Positions 47,181-55,293 of a stretch of 58,743 nucleotides of DNA are shown in pieces. Position numbers and translations under genes: made by a program. How positions within the stretch are numbered: the first letter of the stretch is position 1; each line of letters starts with the position of its first letter. The DNA comes from Parabacteroides sp. (GTDB taxonomy: Bacteria; Bacteroidota; Bacteroidia; Bacteroidales; Tannerellaceae), in NCBI GenBank assembly GCA_017481945.1, contig JAFUOJ010000018.1:1-58743 (forward strand), given 5' to 3'. The notes beneath the pieces were generated by a model. That model was not told where the DNA came from. It saw nothing but the letters and a program-made list of their open reading frames with translations, and did not search any database.

Positions 47181-48782
47181 ATGTATAAGAAAATGGTTCT
47201 TTCGCTTTTTGTAGCGATTATGGCGAGTTCTTCTGTAATAGCGCAAAGTTATGAACAGGAAGTCGCGTTTTTCAAAGAGAAAATTAAGACTTTAAGCTCA
47301 GATGAGTTTGGTGGACGTAAACCTTTAACGGAGTATGAAACAAAAACAATCCATTATATCGCGGATGAATTCAAGAAGTTAGGCTTACAACCTGCCAATA
47401 ATGGAAGTTATTTCCAGCCAGTTAAAGAGATTGCAACCTATTCACGTCCGGAGAAAAATCGGATTCGTGTGAAATGTGCAAAGGGAAATGTGGATTTACA
47501 GTTCTCGGATGATATTGTTGTTTGGACGAATCGGGGGACGGAAAAAGTAGTCATTCCGACTACAGACATTGTTTTTTGTGGTTTTGGTATCAATGCTCCT
47601 GAATATGGATGGAATGATTATGAAGGGATAGATGTAAAGGGAAAGATTGTCATTACGATGGTAAATGATCCCGGTTTTTATGATTCTTCTCTTTTCCGAG
47701 GACGAAATATGACCTATTATGGCCGGTGGACTTATAAGTTTGAAGAGGCAAAACGACAGGGAGCTGCCGGTGTTTGGGTGCTACATAATAAGCCTGCTGC
47801 CTCTTATGGTTGGGAAGTTTGCCAGTCTTCTCACGTACAAACGAATATAGCTCTTTGCTCTGAGGATATGAATAAAGAGGAGTTAGGCATGGAAGCTTGG
47901 CTACATGAAAATGCTTGTCGTAAGATTTTTGAACTGAGTGGAGTAGATTTTGACCAGACAATCGCTGCTGCCAAGAAGCCGGAATTTAAAAGTTTTGTGA
48001 TGAAAGCTAAGAGTAAAGTGGTACTGGATGTGAAGATGAAGGTCGGAGAATCTCATAATGTGGCAGCCATTCTTCCGGGAACCGATTTAAAAGATGAGTA
48101 TGTTGTATGTACAGCTCATTGGGATCATTTGGGTATTGGTAAGCCAATAAATGGAGATAGTATCTATAATGGGGCAGCAGATAACGCTTCCGGAGTGGCT
48201 GCTTTAATGCTTTTGGCGAAGAAATATCAGGAGTTGCCTATCAAACCACGCCGTTCGTTTGTCTTTGTTGCGGTTACTTCTGAAGAATGCGGTCTGTTAG
48301 GTTCAGAGTATTATTGTGAACATCCGTTGTATCCATTATCTAAAACAGCAGCCAATTTAAACTTTGATGGTGCAGCTCCGGCGGAAAGAACGCGCGATGT
48401 TTCTTTGCGTGCTGCGGGAAAAACTGATACAGACGCATTGGTAATTGCCTTAGCTGCAGCACAAGGACGCAAGGTAAAAGTCATCACAGAAGACCCTGCT
48501 GGCGGCTATTTCCGTTCAGATCATTTCAACTTTGTAAAGAAAGGTGTACCGTCAATTTTAGTAGGTGGGGGCGGAGAGTTTGTGGATCAAGCCAAACATG
48601 ACGCAAAACCAAAAATCTTTAGTTATCACCAGCCGAATGATGAATATAATGAATCTTGGTGGGATTTCGATGGAGCGATGGAAAACCTGAATTTAATGTT
48701 CAGTATTGGTTTGGTAATTGCAAATAATGATGAAATGCCTAAGTGGACTAAAAATGCAGACTTTCAACGAAAGAAAGATTAG
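47181..48782 (+). CDS. M28-family zinc aminopeptidase with PA domain, exported
   Basis: This is a 533-residue exported peptidase. The signal peptide ends SVIAQ. A PA-type insert domain (about 120-230) carries DIVFCGFGINAPEYGWNDYE. The M28 catalytic domain has the zinc and catalytic residues in AHWDHLG (His313), NGAADNASGVA, TSEECGLLGS, YFRSDHFNF and YHQPNDEY. M28 enzymes remove N-terminal residues from peptides. The length is typical of PA-containing members. It is a single gene with its own promoter. Confidence 0.93.
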   Translation: MYKKMVLSLFVAIMASSSVIAQSYEQEVAFFKEKIKTLSSDEFGGRKPLTEYETKTIHYIADEFKKLGLQPANNGSYFQPVKEIATYSRPEKNRIRVKCAKGNVDLQFSDDIVVWTNRGTEKVVIPTTDIVFCGFGINAPEYGWNDYEGIDVKGKIVITMVNDPGFYDSSLFRGRNMTYYGRWTYKFEEAKRQGAAGVWVLHNKPAASYGWEVCQSSHVQTNIALCSEDMNKEELGMEAWLHENACRKIFELSGVDFDQTIAAAKKPEFKSFVMKAKSKVVLDVKMKVGESHNVAAILPGTDLKDEYVVCTAHWDHLGIGKPINGDSIYNGAADNASGVAALMLLAKKYQELPIKPRRSFVFVAVTSEECGLLGSEYYCEHPLYPLSKTAANLNFDGAAPAERTRDVSLRAAGKTDTDALVIALAAAQGRKVKVITEDPAGGYFRSDHFNFVKKGVPSILVGGGGEFVDQAKHDAKPKIFSYHQPNDEYNESWWDFDGAMENLNLMFSIGLVIANNDEMPKWTKNADFQRKKD

Positions 48783-48804
48783 TTGATTTACACAGAAAAA
48801 AGTG

Positions 48805-48812
48805 TAACTTTG
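48805..48812 (+). promoter_or_regulatory. -7 box (TAACTTTG) for the glycosyltransferase gene
   Basis: TAACTTTG is a perfect -7 match 66 bases before the ATG at 48878, with TTGA 18 bases upstream as a partial -33 box. Confidence 0.65.
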
Positions 48813-48877
48813 AGCAGTAGTTTTAGAGATAAGCTAAATAGCAACATAAAAGAGATAAAGAATTAATTGATTAGGAT

Positions 48878-49630
48878 ATGTCAGACAGTATTGTTATTAT
48901 ACCTACATACAACGAAAAGGAGAATATAGAAAGTATTATCCGCGCAGTATTTGGGTTAGAAAAAGAATTTCATATTTTGATTATAGATGATGGATCGCCT
49001 GATGGAACGGCTGATATTGTAAAACAGTTGCAGAAGGAATTTCCCGAACGCCTTTTTATGGTAGAAAGAAAAGGAAAGTTAGGATTGGGAACTGCCTACA
49101 TTTGTGGCTTTAAATGGGCGATAGAACATAAATATGATTTCGTCTTTGAAATGGATGCTGATTTCAGTCATAATCCGAATGATCTTCCAAAGTTATATGC
49201 AGCATGTACGGAACAGGGAGGAGATGTTGCGGTAGGATCTCGCTATTGTAATGGAGTTAATGTGGTGAATTGGCCCTTAGGACGCGTGTTAATGTCTTAC
49301 TATGCTTCTGTATATGTTCGCTTTGTAACGGGAATGAAGGTACAAGATACAACTGCTGGCTTTAAATGTTATCGCCGCGAAGTACTTGAAACAATTGATT
49401 TGGATAATATTCATTTCAAAGGATATGCTTTTCAAATTGAGATGAAGTTTACGGCATATAAATGTGGATTTAAAATCGTAGAGGTACCAATTATCTTTAT
49501 TAATCGTGTGTTGGGAACATCAAAGATGAATTCTTCTATATTTGGAGAGGCTTTGTTTGGCGTATTAAAATTGAAATGGTGGAGCTTATTCCGGAAATAT
49601 CCGCAAAAGCAGAAGGCAATAACGGCATAA
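48878..49630 (+). CDS. GT2 polyprenol-phosphate mannosyltransferase (Dpm1-like)
   Basis: This 250-residue glycosyltransferase family 2 enzyme resembles dolichyl-phosphate mannose synthase. It moves a sugar from a nucleotide donor to a polyprenyl phosphate at the inner membrane. It has IIPTYNEKENIESIIRAVFG at the start, IIDDGSPDGTA, the metal-binding EMDADFSHNP, and the acceptor-side DTTAGFKCYRREVLE. There is no C-terminal membrane domain, as in the soluble Dpm1 form. Such enzymes supply lipid-linked sugar for protein or envelope glycosylation. Single gene with its own -7 box and terminator. Confidence 0.9.
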   Translation: MSDSIVIIPTYNEKENIESIIRAVFGLEKEFHILIIDDGSPDGTADIVKQLQKEFPERLFMVERKGKLGLGTAYICGFKWAIEHKYDFVFEMDADFSHNPNDLPKLYAACTEQGGDVAVGSRYCNGVNVVNWPLGRVLMSYYASVYVRFVTGMKVQDTTAGFKCYRREVLETIDLDNIHFKGYAFQIEMKFTAYKCGFKIVEVPIIFINRVLGTSKMNSSIFGEALFGVLKLKWWSLFRKYPQKQKAITA

Positions 49631-49649
49631 GATTCTAAGGAAACAAAAT

Positions 49650-49700
49650 AAAAATCCTCCTAAATTCAACTCTATAAAGAATGAATTTAGGAGGATTTTT
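49650..49700. terminator. Bidirectional terminator, perfect 19-bp stem
   Basis: The arms 49650-49668 and 49682-49700 are perfectly complementary over 19 bp, with AAAAA/TTTTT at the outer ends. It separates the converging glycosyltransferase and rpiB genes. Confidence 0.92.
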
Positions 49701-49710
49701 AGTTGTTTTA

Positions 49711-50142
49711 TTATAAAGGTATTTTCTCGATCCTACGTTGATGGCGACCACCTTCAAAAGGAGTTGTAAAGAAAGCATTTACAACACGAGTTGCTTCTTC
49801 TTGACTAATACATCTACCTGGCATGACAAGTATATTGGCATTGTTGTGAGCACGTGCCAAACGTGCCAACTCTTCTTGCCAACATAATGCAGCACGTATT
49901 CCTTGATGTTTATTAAGAGTCATTGCAATACCATTACCAGTACCGCAAATTGCAATACCCGGATAGACATCTCCTGCTTCTATAGCTTTCGCAAGCGGAT
50001 GTGCATAATCTGAATAATCACAACTGTCTGTTGAATAAGTTCCAAAATCTTTGTAAGCAATTCCTTTGGAGTCAAGTAACTGTTTTATGAATTCTTTCAA
50101 TTCAAATCCAGCATGGTCACTACATAAACCGATTGTTTCCAT
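49711..50142 (-). CDS. rpiB: Ribose-5-phosphate isomerase B
   Basis: This 143-residue enzyme interconverts ribulose-5-phosphate and ribose-5-phosphate. It has the RpiB residues in CSDHAGFELK (Asp9, His10), the catalytic ICGTGNGIAM (Cys66, Thr68), and NNANILVMPGR. The length is normal. It lies 48 bases downstream of transketolase and in the same direction, so both non-oxidative pentose-phosphate enzymes probably share a transcript, with a hairpin between them. Confidence 0.94.
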   Translation of the reverse strand: METIGLCSDHAGFELKEFIKQLLDSKGIAYKDFGTYSTDSCDYSDYAHPLAKAIEAGDVYPGIAICGTGNGIAMTLNKHQGIRAALCWQEELARLARAHNNANILVMPGRCISQEEATRVVNAFFTTPFEGGRHQRRIEKIPL

Positions 50143-50156
50143 ATATATTCATTAAA

Positions 50157-50185
50157 AAATGGGACACGAGAACCGTGCCCCATTT
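50157..50185 (-). terminator. Hairpin between transketolase and rpiB
   Basis: AAATGGG pairs with CCCATTT, with an inner CACG/CGTG stem. It lies between the transketolase stop and the rpiB start on the minus strand. It has no strong T-run and may only partly stop transcription or stabilise the upstream message. Confidence 0.5.
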
Positions 50186-50190
50186 ATATT

Positions 50191-52218
50191 TTATGCTAAT
50201 AATTCTTTTACTTGCTTATAAACATTCTTACCTGTGAAACCTAATTTCTCATCTAATACCTTGTAAGGAGCAGAGAAACCGAAAGATTCAAGTCCCCAAA
50301 CTTTACCATTTGCACCGACTAAACCTTCCAAATTGACAGGTAATCCGGCGGTAAGTCCAAATACTTTACTTCCTGTAGGTATAACAGATTCTTGATATTC
50401 TTTACTTTGGCTACGGAACAAACCTTCAGAAGGAACAGATACAATACGTACTTTTATTCCGTCAGCACGAAGTAATGCAGCACCTTCAACCAAAGTTGAT
50501 ACTTCAGAACCGGAAGCAACCATGATTACATCTGGATTTTCATCTCCTTCAACAATGTAAGCTCCTTTGTTCGCTTGCAAAGCTTCTTCATAACGACTTT
50601 CTTTAGCTGGAAGGTCAGTTATGTTTTGACGAGAAAGAATTAAAGCAGTTGGTGTTGTCGTATTTTCCATTGCCATCTTCCAAGCAACAGTTGTTTCAAC
50701 AACATCTGCAGGACGAAGAACTAACATTGAGTTATGTCCTTTGTGATTCTTTAATTTTTCCATCAAACGAATTTGTGCCTCTTGTTCTACAGGTTCATGA
50801 GTTGGACCGTCTTCACCTACTCGGAATGCGTCGTGTGTCCAAATGAATTTAACCGGTTGTTCCATTAAGGCAGCCATACGAACCGCTGGTTTCATATAAT
50901 CAGAAAAAACAAAGAACGTTCCACAAGCTGCAATTACACCGCCATGTAATGACATACCAATACAAATACACGCCATTGTTAATTCAGCTACACCTGCCTG
51001 GAAAAATGCACCTGAGAAATCTCCTTTAATGAATGCATGAGTTTTCTTTAAGAAACCATCTGTCTTATCAGAATTAGAAAGGTCTGCTGAAGCCACAATC
51101 ATATTTTCTACTTGAGTAGCTAAAGCTCCTAATACAGTTGCAGAAGCTGCACGAGTCGCTTGATTTGGCTTTTGTTCAATTGCTTTCCAATCAATAACTG
51201 GGGCTTTTCCTGAGAACCAGTTTTGCATTTTAGCTGCTAATTCAGGATTTGCCTTTGCCCATTCTTCTTTTGCTTGGTATCGTTCTGCTACAATTGCCTC
51301 TAACTCTTTAGCACGCTTTGCATATAGTTCTGCGACTTCTGGGAATATTTGGAAAGGATCTTCTGGATTTCCTCCTAAATTCTTAATAGTTTCAGCGAAA
51401 GAAGCACCCGCAGCTGAAATCGGTTGTCCGTGTGTCGATACTTTGTCTTCATAACTGCTGTTATCTGATCCAACAGCTCCTTTGCCCATAATAGTGCGAC
51501 CGATGATTAATGTCGGACGGGAAGTCTCTGCTTTTGCTTCTGTTAGTGCTTGACGAATTTCTGTAACATCATTTCCATTGATTGAAATTACTTTCCAACC
51601 CCAAGCTTCATATTTCATAGCAACATTTTCGATTGTCACTTCTTCTACTTTGGTGGAAAGTTGAATGTTATTAGAATCATAGAACATAATCAAGTTGTCC
51701 AAACCTAATGTTCCCGCAATACGTCCAGCTCCTTGAGAAATCTCTTCTTGAATACCTCCATCTGAAATATAAGCATAGATGGTTTGATTCATAAGATCTC
51801 CTAATCGTGCTTTAAGAAATTTTGCAGCAATGGCAGCACCTACTGCAAATGTATGACCTTGACCTAATGGTCCGGATGTATTTTCTATTCCTCGCATCAC
51901 ATCAATTTCAGGATGTCCTGGCGTAACGCTTCCCCACTGACGGAACTCTTTCAGTTCGTCCATAGTGTATTTACCTGTAAGCGCAAGTATAGAGTAAAGC
52001 ATTGGAGACATATGTCCCGGATCTTGGAAATAACGGTCTCTACCTTCCCATGTAGGATTTTTAGGGTCATACACAAGAAACTCTGAAAACAGTACATTGA
52101 TAAAATCTGCTCCACCCATAGCACCTCCCGGGTGACCTGATTTTGCTTTTTCGACCATAGATGCAGACAGAATACGGATGTTGTCTGCTGCTTTGTTCAT
52201 TAATTTAATATCGTTCAT
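50191..52218 (-). CDS. tkt: Transketolase
   Basis: This 675-residue thiamine-diphosphate enzyme moves two-carbon units between sugar phosphates. It has the N-terminal active-site KSGHPGGAMGGADF, the PLGQGHTFAVGAAIAAKFL stretch, the cofactor-binding segment from YISDGGIQEE to YDSNNIQLS, and the DAFRVGEDGPTHEPVEQ signature of the pyrimidine domain. The length is normal. ATG 52218 fits the -7 box 27 bases upstream. It is first in a two-gene unit with rpiB. Confidence 0.97.
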   Translation of the reverse strand: MNDIKLMNKAADNIRILSASMVEKAKSGHPGGAMGGADFINVLFSEFLVYDPKNPTWEGRDRYFQDPGHMSPMLYSILALTGKYTMDELKEFRQWGSVTPGHPEIDVMRGIENTSGPLGQGHTFAVGAAIAAKFLKARLGDLMNQTIYAYISDGGIQEEISQGAGRIAGTLGLDNLIMFYDSNNIQLSTKVEEVTIENVAMKYEAWGWKVISINGNDVTEIRQALTEAKAETSRPTLIIGRTIMGKGAVGSDNSSYEDKVSTHGQPISAAGASFAETIKNLGGNPEDPFQIFPEVAELYAKRAKELEAIVAERYQAKEEWAKANPELAAKMQNWFSGKAPVIDWKAIEQKPNQATRAASATVLGALATQVENMIVASADLSNSDKTDGFLKKTHAFIKGDFSGAFFQAGVAELTMACICIGMSLHGGVIAACGTFFVFSDYMKPAVRMAALMEQPVKFIWTHDAFRVGEDGPTHEPVEQEAQIRLMEKLKNHKGHNSMLVLRPADVVETTVAWKMAMENTTTPTALILSRQNITDLPAKESRYEEALQANKGAYIVEGDENPDVIMVASGSEVSTLVEGAALLRADGIKVRIVSVPSEGLFRSQSKEYQESVIPTGSKVFGLTAGLPVNLEGLVGANGKVWGLESFGFSAPYKVLDEKLGFTGKNVYKQVKELLA

Positions 52219-52244
52219 TGTGTGATGGATTTTTAATATTTTTG

Positions 52245-52252
52245 CAAATATA
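52245..52252 (-). promoter_or_regulatory. -7 box (TATATTTG) for tkt-rpiB
   Basis: TATATTTG on the minus strand fits TAnnTTTG, with TTTA 18 bases upstream as a near -33 box. It overlaps the gap just after the SDR stop. Confidence 0.7.
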
Positions 52253-52257
52253 CAATT

Positions 52258-53097
52258 TTATTCTTCCCAATAAATCATTTTCTTAGTCATTCCCCCATCA
52301 ATCGTAATATTTTCTCCGTTGATAAAATCATTTTCTTCTTGACAAAGGAATAAACACATACGGGCTATATCTTCCGGTTTCCCAACTCGGCCGGATGGAT
52401 GTTGGGCATGATCTTCCGGTCGGAGGGATTCATAATCGTGTGTTTGTATCCAACCGGGAGAGATTGAATTCACTGTGATGTGCCATTGAGCGAGTGATAA
52501 GGATAGGGCATGCGTCAGAGAATAGATACCTCCTTTGGAAGCCGCGTACCCCTCGCTTCCCGGTTCACTCATCAGATACCGAGTCGAACAAATATTGATA
52601 ATTCTTCCGAAAACATTTGGCGTCTCTTTCGTTTGGAGGCGATGAAGAGCAAGTTGTCGGGAAGTAATGAAAACAGGACGCAAATTAACAGATAGAACAT
52701 GATCAAAATCCTCAACTTCCGTCTCCGTAATAGGAGCAAATTGACCGATACCCGCATTGTTGATTAGAATATCAATGTCACCCCACTCATTAAACAACTG
52801 CTGCATACAATTTTCTAAAGCGACTTTATCACTAACGTCTACCGGATAAAAGGTCGTACCCGTCTTTAAAGCCGTATCTTTTCCTGCCACTTCGTCTTGG
52901 TCACAAAACGCTACACGATGTCCTGCAGAACGAAAGAGTTTGACAATCGCTTTCCCGATTCCCTTGGCTCCACCGGTGATAAATACGCGTCTGGTCTTGT
53001 GAATAACCCCAGCCTTTTTCCCGGATCCGTTTTTGGCTTTTGATATTTTGTGAGCCTGATACTCCTCGTATTTCCTTTCCAAATAGTTGTCTGCCAT
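52258..53097 (-). CDS. Short-chain dehydrogenase/reductase (SDR)
   Basis: This 279-residue NAD(P)-dependent SDR has the cofactor motif TGGAKGIG (residues 41-48), LINNAGIG, a serine in NICSTRY and the catalytic GYAASKG (Tyr-x-x-x-Lys). It ends with the usual GENITIDGGMTKK. An unusual 36-residue lysine-rich N-terminal extension precedes the fold. I start at 53097 and not at the in-frame ATG at 53124, because the -7 box at 53122-53129 covers that ATG and a transcript could not include it. Substrate unknown. It has its own promoter on the minus strand. Confidence 0.88.
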   Translation of the reverse strand: MADNYLERKYEEYQAHKISKAKNGSGKKAGVIHKTRRVFITGGAKGIGKAIVKLFRSAGHRVAFCDQDEVAGKDTALKTGTTFYPVDVSDKVALENCMQQLFNEWGDIDILINNAGIGQFAPITETEVEDFDHVLSVNLRPVFITSRQLALHRLQTKETPNVFGRIINICSTRYLMSEPGSEGYAASKGGIYSLTHALSLSLAQWHITVNSISPGWIQTHDYESLRPEDHAQHPSGRVGKPEDIARMCLFLCQEENDFINGENITIDGGMTKKMIYWEE

Positions 53098-53121
53098 AAT
53101 GATTCTAACTTTTGATGTTGG

Positions 53122-53129
53122 CAAAGATA
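53122..53129 (-). promoter_or_regulatory. -7 box (TATCTTTG) for the SDR gene
   Basis: TATCTTTG on the minus strand is a perfect -7 match and overlaps the upstream ATG at 53124, so it decides the true start at 53097. Confidence 0.68.
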
Positions 53130-53192
53130 CATAATATTGAAGTAAGGAATAAATCTTTTCACCTTACCTCATAAAACAAAATACACCTTTGT

Positions 53193-53789
53193 CTATTTCA
53201 AATTTGATAACTTATTAGCCCATTCTTCAGTCAGTTTATAACGTTGCAAATCGTTTTGAAGACGAGTACGTTCACGATGATCTGTCGGTGTATAATTCCG
53301 TTCACGTTGATAACAGATGTACAAGTTGGTACGGCTTCCAATGCCTGATAAACGGGCAATCTGCGTAGTCGTAAGATTCGTATAACGCAACAACAGGTCA
53401 GCCGTCCGCATCATCCAGTCAGTACGGAACTGCAATCCTTCTACTCCGGTCAACAGAAAAGTCATTACGTTCAAATCACTAATACGAATCCCATGCCGTT
53501 TACAAAAAGCCTCTTGGCTCGTCTTTCCCAACCAAAGCCATTGTAGATACTCGTCAAAAATATGAATACCGGTAGGAGTGAGGTTGGGCTTTATATCTAC
53601 ATAACCCGTAAATCCCCGTTCATCAGTCACCTGCTCCTTGCCGAAAGGCGAAATGTAGAGGCTGTCCAATGAAAATTGTGGCTCGCTAAGTAAAGGCGCC
53701 CTCTTTGTTTTAGGAGCATTGCTTCTCCATTCCTTTCGCCATGACGACCGAGCCATCACCTTAGCCCTGTTCCCATCTTTGTAGTGCAT
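53193..53789 (-). CDS. AraC-like helix-turn-helix protein of unknown role
   Basis: This 198-residue protein has a C-terminal half (about 90-180) resembling the paired AraC-type HTH: a first helix-turn-helix around KTSQEAFCKRHGIRISDLN, and a second with NLTTTQIARLSGIGSRTNLY followed by NYTPTDHRER, close to the AraC ending. The N-terminal 90 residues are charged and not recognised. I start at ATG 53789, because the in-frame start at 53885 lies upstream of a -7 box at 53820-53827. A 42-bp palindrome array lies directly upstream and could be an operator for this gene. It marks the left edge of an accessory-looking region. Confidence 0.6.
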   Translation of the reverse strand: MHYKDGNRAKVMARSSWRKEWRSNAPKTKRAPLLSEPQFSLDSLYISPFGKEQVTDERGFTGYVDIKPNLTPTGIHIFDEYLQWLWLGKTSQEAFCKRHGIRISDLNVMTFLLTGVEGLQFRTDWMMRTADLLLRYTNLTTTQIARLSGIGSRTNLYICYQRERNYTPTDHRERTRLQNDLQRYKLTEEWANKLSNLK

Positions 53790-53819
53790 AGTTTCTATTA
53801 TTAACCATTTAAAACTCTT

Positions 53820-53827
53820 CAAATATA
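53820..53827 (-). promoter_or_regulatory. -7 box (TATATTTG) for the AraC-like gene
   Basis: TATATTTG on the minus strand fits TAnnTTTG 31 bases before the chosen start. The repeat array begins 23 bases upstream of it, so its first unit covers the -33 region. Confidence 0.6.
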
Positions 53828-53849
53828 AGAAATATATTATCATTAAAAC

Positions 53850-54002
53850 TTTAGAGTAAACATTATTTTTGTAATTTATTATCACTAAATTTTTAGAGAT
53901 AATAAATTCATTAGATTTTATTTACTTTAAATATTTAGCGATAACAAAATACATCAATTGTGTAAACTCTAAATTTTTAGAGTTTACACAATTGATGTAT
54001 TT
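53850..54002. repeat. 42-bp tandem array with CTAAA/TTTAG dyads and a 27-bp perfect palindrome
   Basis: TTTAGAG or TTTAGCG occurs at 53850, 53892, 53934 and 53976, exactly 42 bases apart. Three copies are centred on a dyad of the form CTAAA-TT-TTTAG. The last forms a perfect inverted repeat of 27-bp arms (53947-53973 with 53976-54002) with a 2-base loop; the second has an 11-bp stem with one mismatch. The array covers the region just upstream of the AraC-like gene's -7 box. Confidence 0.85.
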
Positions 54003-54108
54003 ATAAATTGAAGATTTTGTTGAAGTTGATGTTTGGAGAGGTTATTTGCCGATGCAGCATATTATGCTAATTGACTATCAATATTTTATGGCTTAAAAGA
54101 TAGAAGGC

Positions 54109-54426
54109 TCAAAAATTTACTTGTTTTTTCGCCGAAAATCGAAGATTTAACGATTTTAACCTTAGTTTGTCTTCAAACGAAGGGAAAAAGAGGAAAATGG
54201 CTCTCTTTTGTTCCGAAACCTCCGGTTCGCAAAGATAAGGCATATCGGTGATTATTTCGCCGATTGTGGCTGTAAAATCAGAGATGGATTCACAGATTTT
54301 CTGGTTGTCTTTTGTAGCTTGACAAGGGCTCGAATCATATCTGTTTTGTGAGCAGGATTTCTGTGTATTTTGCAACCAAAAGAGAAAGTCGGCAGATATG
54401 GTTCGGTTCGGCTTTAGCGAAGTCAT
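54109..54426 (-). CDS. Possible small protein, unrecognised
   Basis: This open frame of 105 codons starts with ATG preceded by GGGAGA at a good ribosome-binding distance, and encodes a basic, cysteine-containing peptide with stretches such as ADFLFWLQNTQKSCSQNRYD. There is no signal peptide or domain I recognise. It lies in a 1062-base gap (53790-54851) otherwise filled with repeats and hairpins and has no clear promoter, so it could equally be a chance frame or a remnant. Confidence 0.3.
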   Translation of the reverse strand: MTSLKPNRTISADFLFWLQNTQKSCSQNRYDSSPCQATKDNQKICESISDFTATIGEIITDMPYLCEPEVSEQKRAIFLFFPSFEDKLRLKSLNLRFSAKKQVNF

Positions 54427-54446
54427 CTCTTTTCTCCCTTTGTTAG

Positions 54447-54491
54447 CTTTACTTTAATGCACGTATACATGAATACGAGGATAAAGTAAAG
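54447..54491. other. Inverted repeat, 10-bp arms with inner CGTAT/ATACG
   Basis: CTTTACTTTA (54447-54456) and TAAAGTAAAG (54482-54491) are perfect inverted arms, with a second small stem CGTAT/ATACG inside. It lies just upstream of the possible small minus-strand gene. No T-run. Confidence 0.5.
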
Positions 54492-54551
54492 TTAGTTTTC
54501 ATTTTGAATAGCCAATCTAATCTTGAGATTTGTGTTTATGTAACGAATAAT

Positions 54552-54594
54552 ATATTGTTTGTTATATGGGTGTATTGGCACTTACAAACAATAT
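54552..54594. other. Inverted repeat, 11-bp arms
   Basis: ATATTGTTTGT (54552-54562) and ACAAACAATAT (54584-54594) are perfect inverted arms around a 21-base loop, immediately left of the 33-bp array. It could be an operator or an end of a decayed element. Confidence 0.5.
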
Positions 54595-54608
54595 GATAAC
54601 ATTTACAT

Positions 54609-54736
54609 TTTTCCAAAGCAAAATCACCTTGTCTTTCGCACTTTTCCAAAAATGCTTCTCGGAATCTGCTGCAAAGACATTGGATTCGCTTGGAAAAGTG
54701 TTGTATAATGGTTGTGATTCGTTTGAAAAAGTGTAG
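54609..54736. repeat. Four-unit mirrored array, 33-bp spacing within each pair
   Basis: Related units built on GATTCG-(C/T)TTGGAAAAGTG occur twice on the minus strand (cores at about 54611 and 54644) and twice on the plus strand (54690 and 54723). Spacing is 33, 46 and 33 bases, so the block is symmetric about 54670. The two plus units (54683 and 54716) are closest to each other. It lies about 85 bases before the XRE-gene -7 box. Confidence 0.65.
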
Positions 54737-54821
54737 AACTGTTATATTGTACTTGTTTTAGCCATCTCTTCTAGTTTTGAGATTTTCCCTTTTAATACAT
54801 CATTAAATAGATAGAAAGTAA

Positions 54822-54829
54822 TATCTTTG
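54822..54829 (+). promoter_or_regulatory. -7 box (TATCTTTG) for the XRE-type gene
   Basis: TATCTTTG is a perfect match 23 bases before the ATG at 54852. This fits a transcript that begins just ahead of that ATG, supporting 54852 as the ancestral start of the frameshifted gene. Confidence 0.62.
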
Positions 54830-54894
54830 CATATTATATGATAGGTTGACTATGGCTAAAAATACAATGGGGGACTAAGCTGCCCCGAAAATTG

Positions 54895-55254
54895 ATGCAG
54901 AAGATGTCGATTGTGGGAGAACAGATTAAACTAGCTCGTTTGCGCAGGAATTTGAGTGTGGCTCAGATTGCGGAACGCGCTACTTGCTCTCCTTTGACTG
55001 TGTCCCGAATAGAGAAAGGTGCATCAACAGTAGCAATCGGAATCTACTTGCGTGTGCTGTATGCTTTGCAACTTGACGATGATATTCTGTGGTTGGCCAA
55101 AGAAGACAAATTGGGAAAAGCTTTGCAGGATTTGAGTTTGAAGACAAGGAAACGAGCTTCAAAAAAAGGTATAGATGCGTATGTTCTCCTATACATTAAT
55201 TGTAATTTGTTCTGTTGGGATAAAAAACATGGTTTTAAATTTTGTGTTATGTAG
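54895..55254 (+). CDS. XRE-family HTH regulator, frameshifted near its start
   Basis: The downstream frame encodes a 119-residue Cro/C1-type DNA-binding protein: GEQIKLARLRRNLSVAQIAE and TCSPLTVSRIEKGASTV form the helix-turn-helix. Such proteins often pair with HipA-type kinases as antitoxins. The natural start is probably ATG 54852 (MAKNTMG, 23 bases after the -7 box). That frame stops after eight codons at a run of five G (54869-54873). Removing one G would join it to the main frame as MAKNTMGTKLPRKLMQKMS. As it stands, translation would have to restart at ATG 54895 or 54904. The tail after RKRASKKG looks unrelated to the family, and no hipA follows, so the locus may be a remnant. Confidence 0.65.
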   Translation: MQKMSIVGEQIKLARLRRNLSVAQIAERATCSPLTVSRIEKGASTVAIGIYLRVLYALQLDDDILWLAKEDKLGKALQDLSLKTRKRASKKGIDAYVLLYINCNLFCWDKKHGFKFCVM

Positions 55255-55271
55255 TAAAAACATTATGTTTG
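55241..55271 (+). promoter_or_regulatory. Full Bacteroidales promoter for the DUF234-type ATPase gene
   Basis: TTTG at 55241-55244, a 19-base spacer and TATGTTTG at 55264-55271 make the only textbook -33/-7 pair I found in the window. It overlaps the last codons of the XRE gene and lies 22 bases before ATG 55294. Confidence 0.8.
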
Positions 55272-55293
55272 CAATGCATAATAAATAAGGCGT

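Noticed and set aside
53098-53124. Upper start of the SDR gene
   Set aside because: The ATG lies within the -7 box, so a transcript from this promoter would start after it.
53790-53885. Upstream extension of the AraC-like protein
   Set aside because: It lies across the -7 box at 53820-53827 and part of the 42-bp repeat array, and it adds a hydrophobic stretch with no family match.
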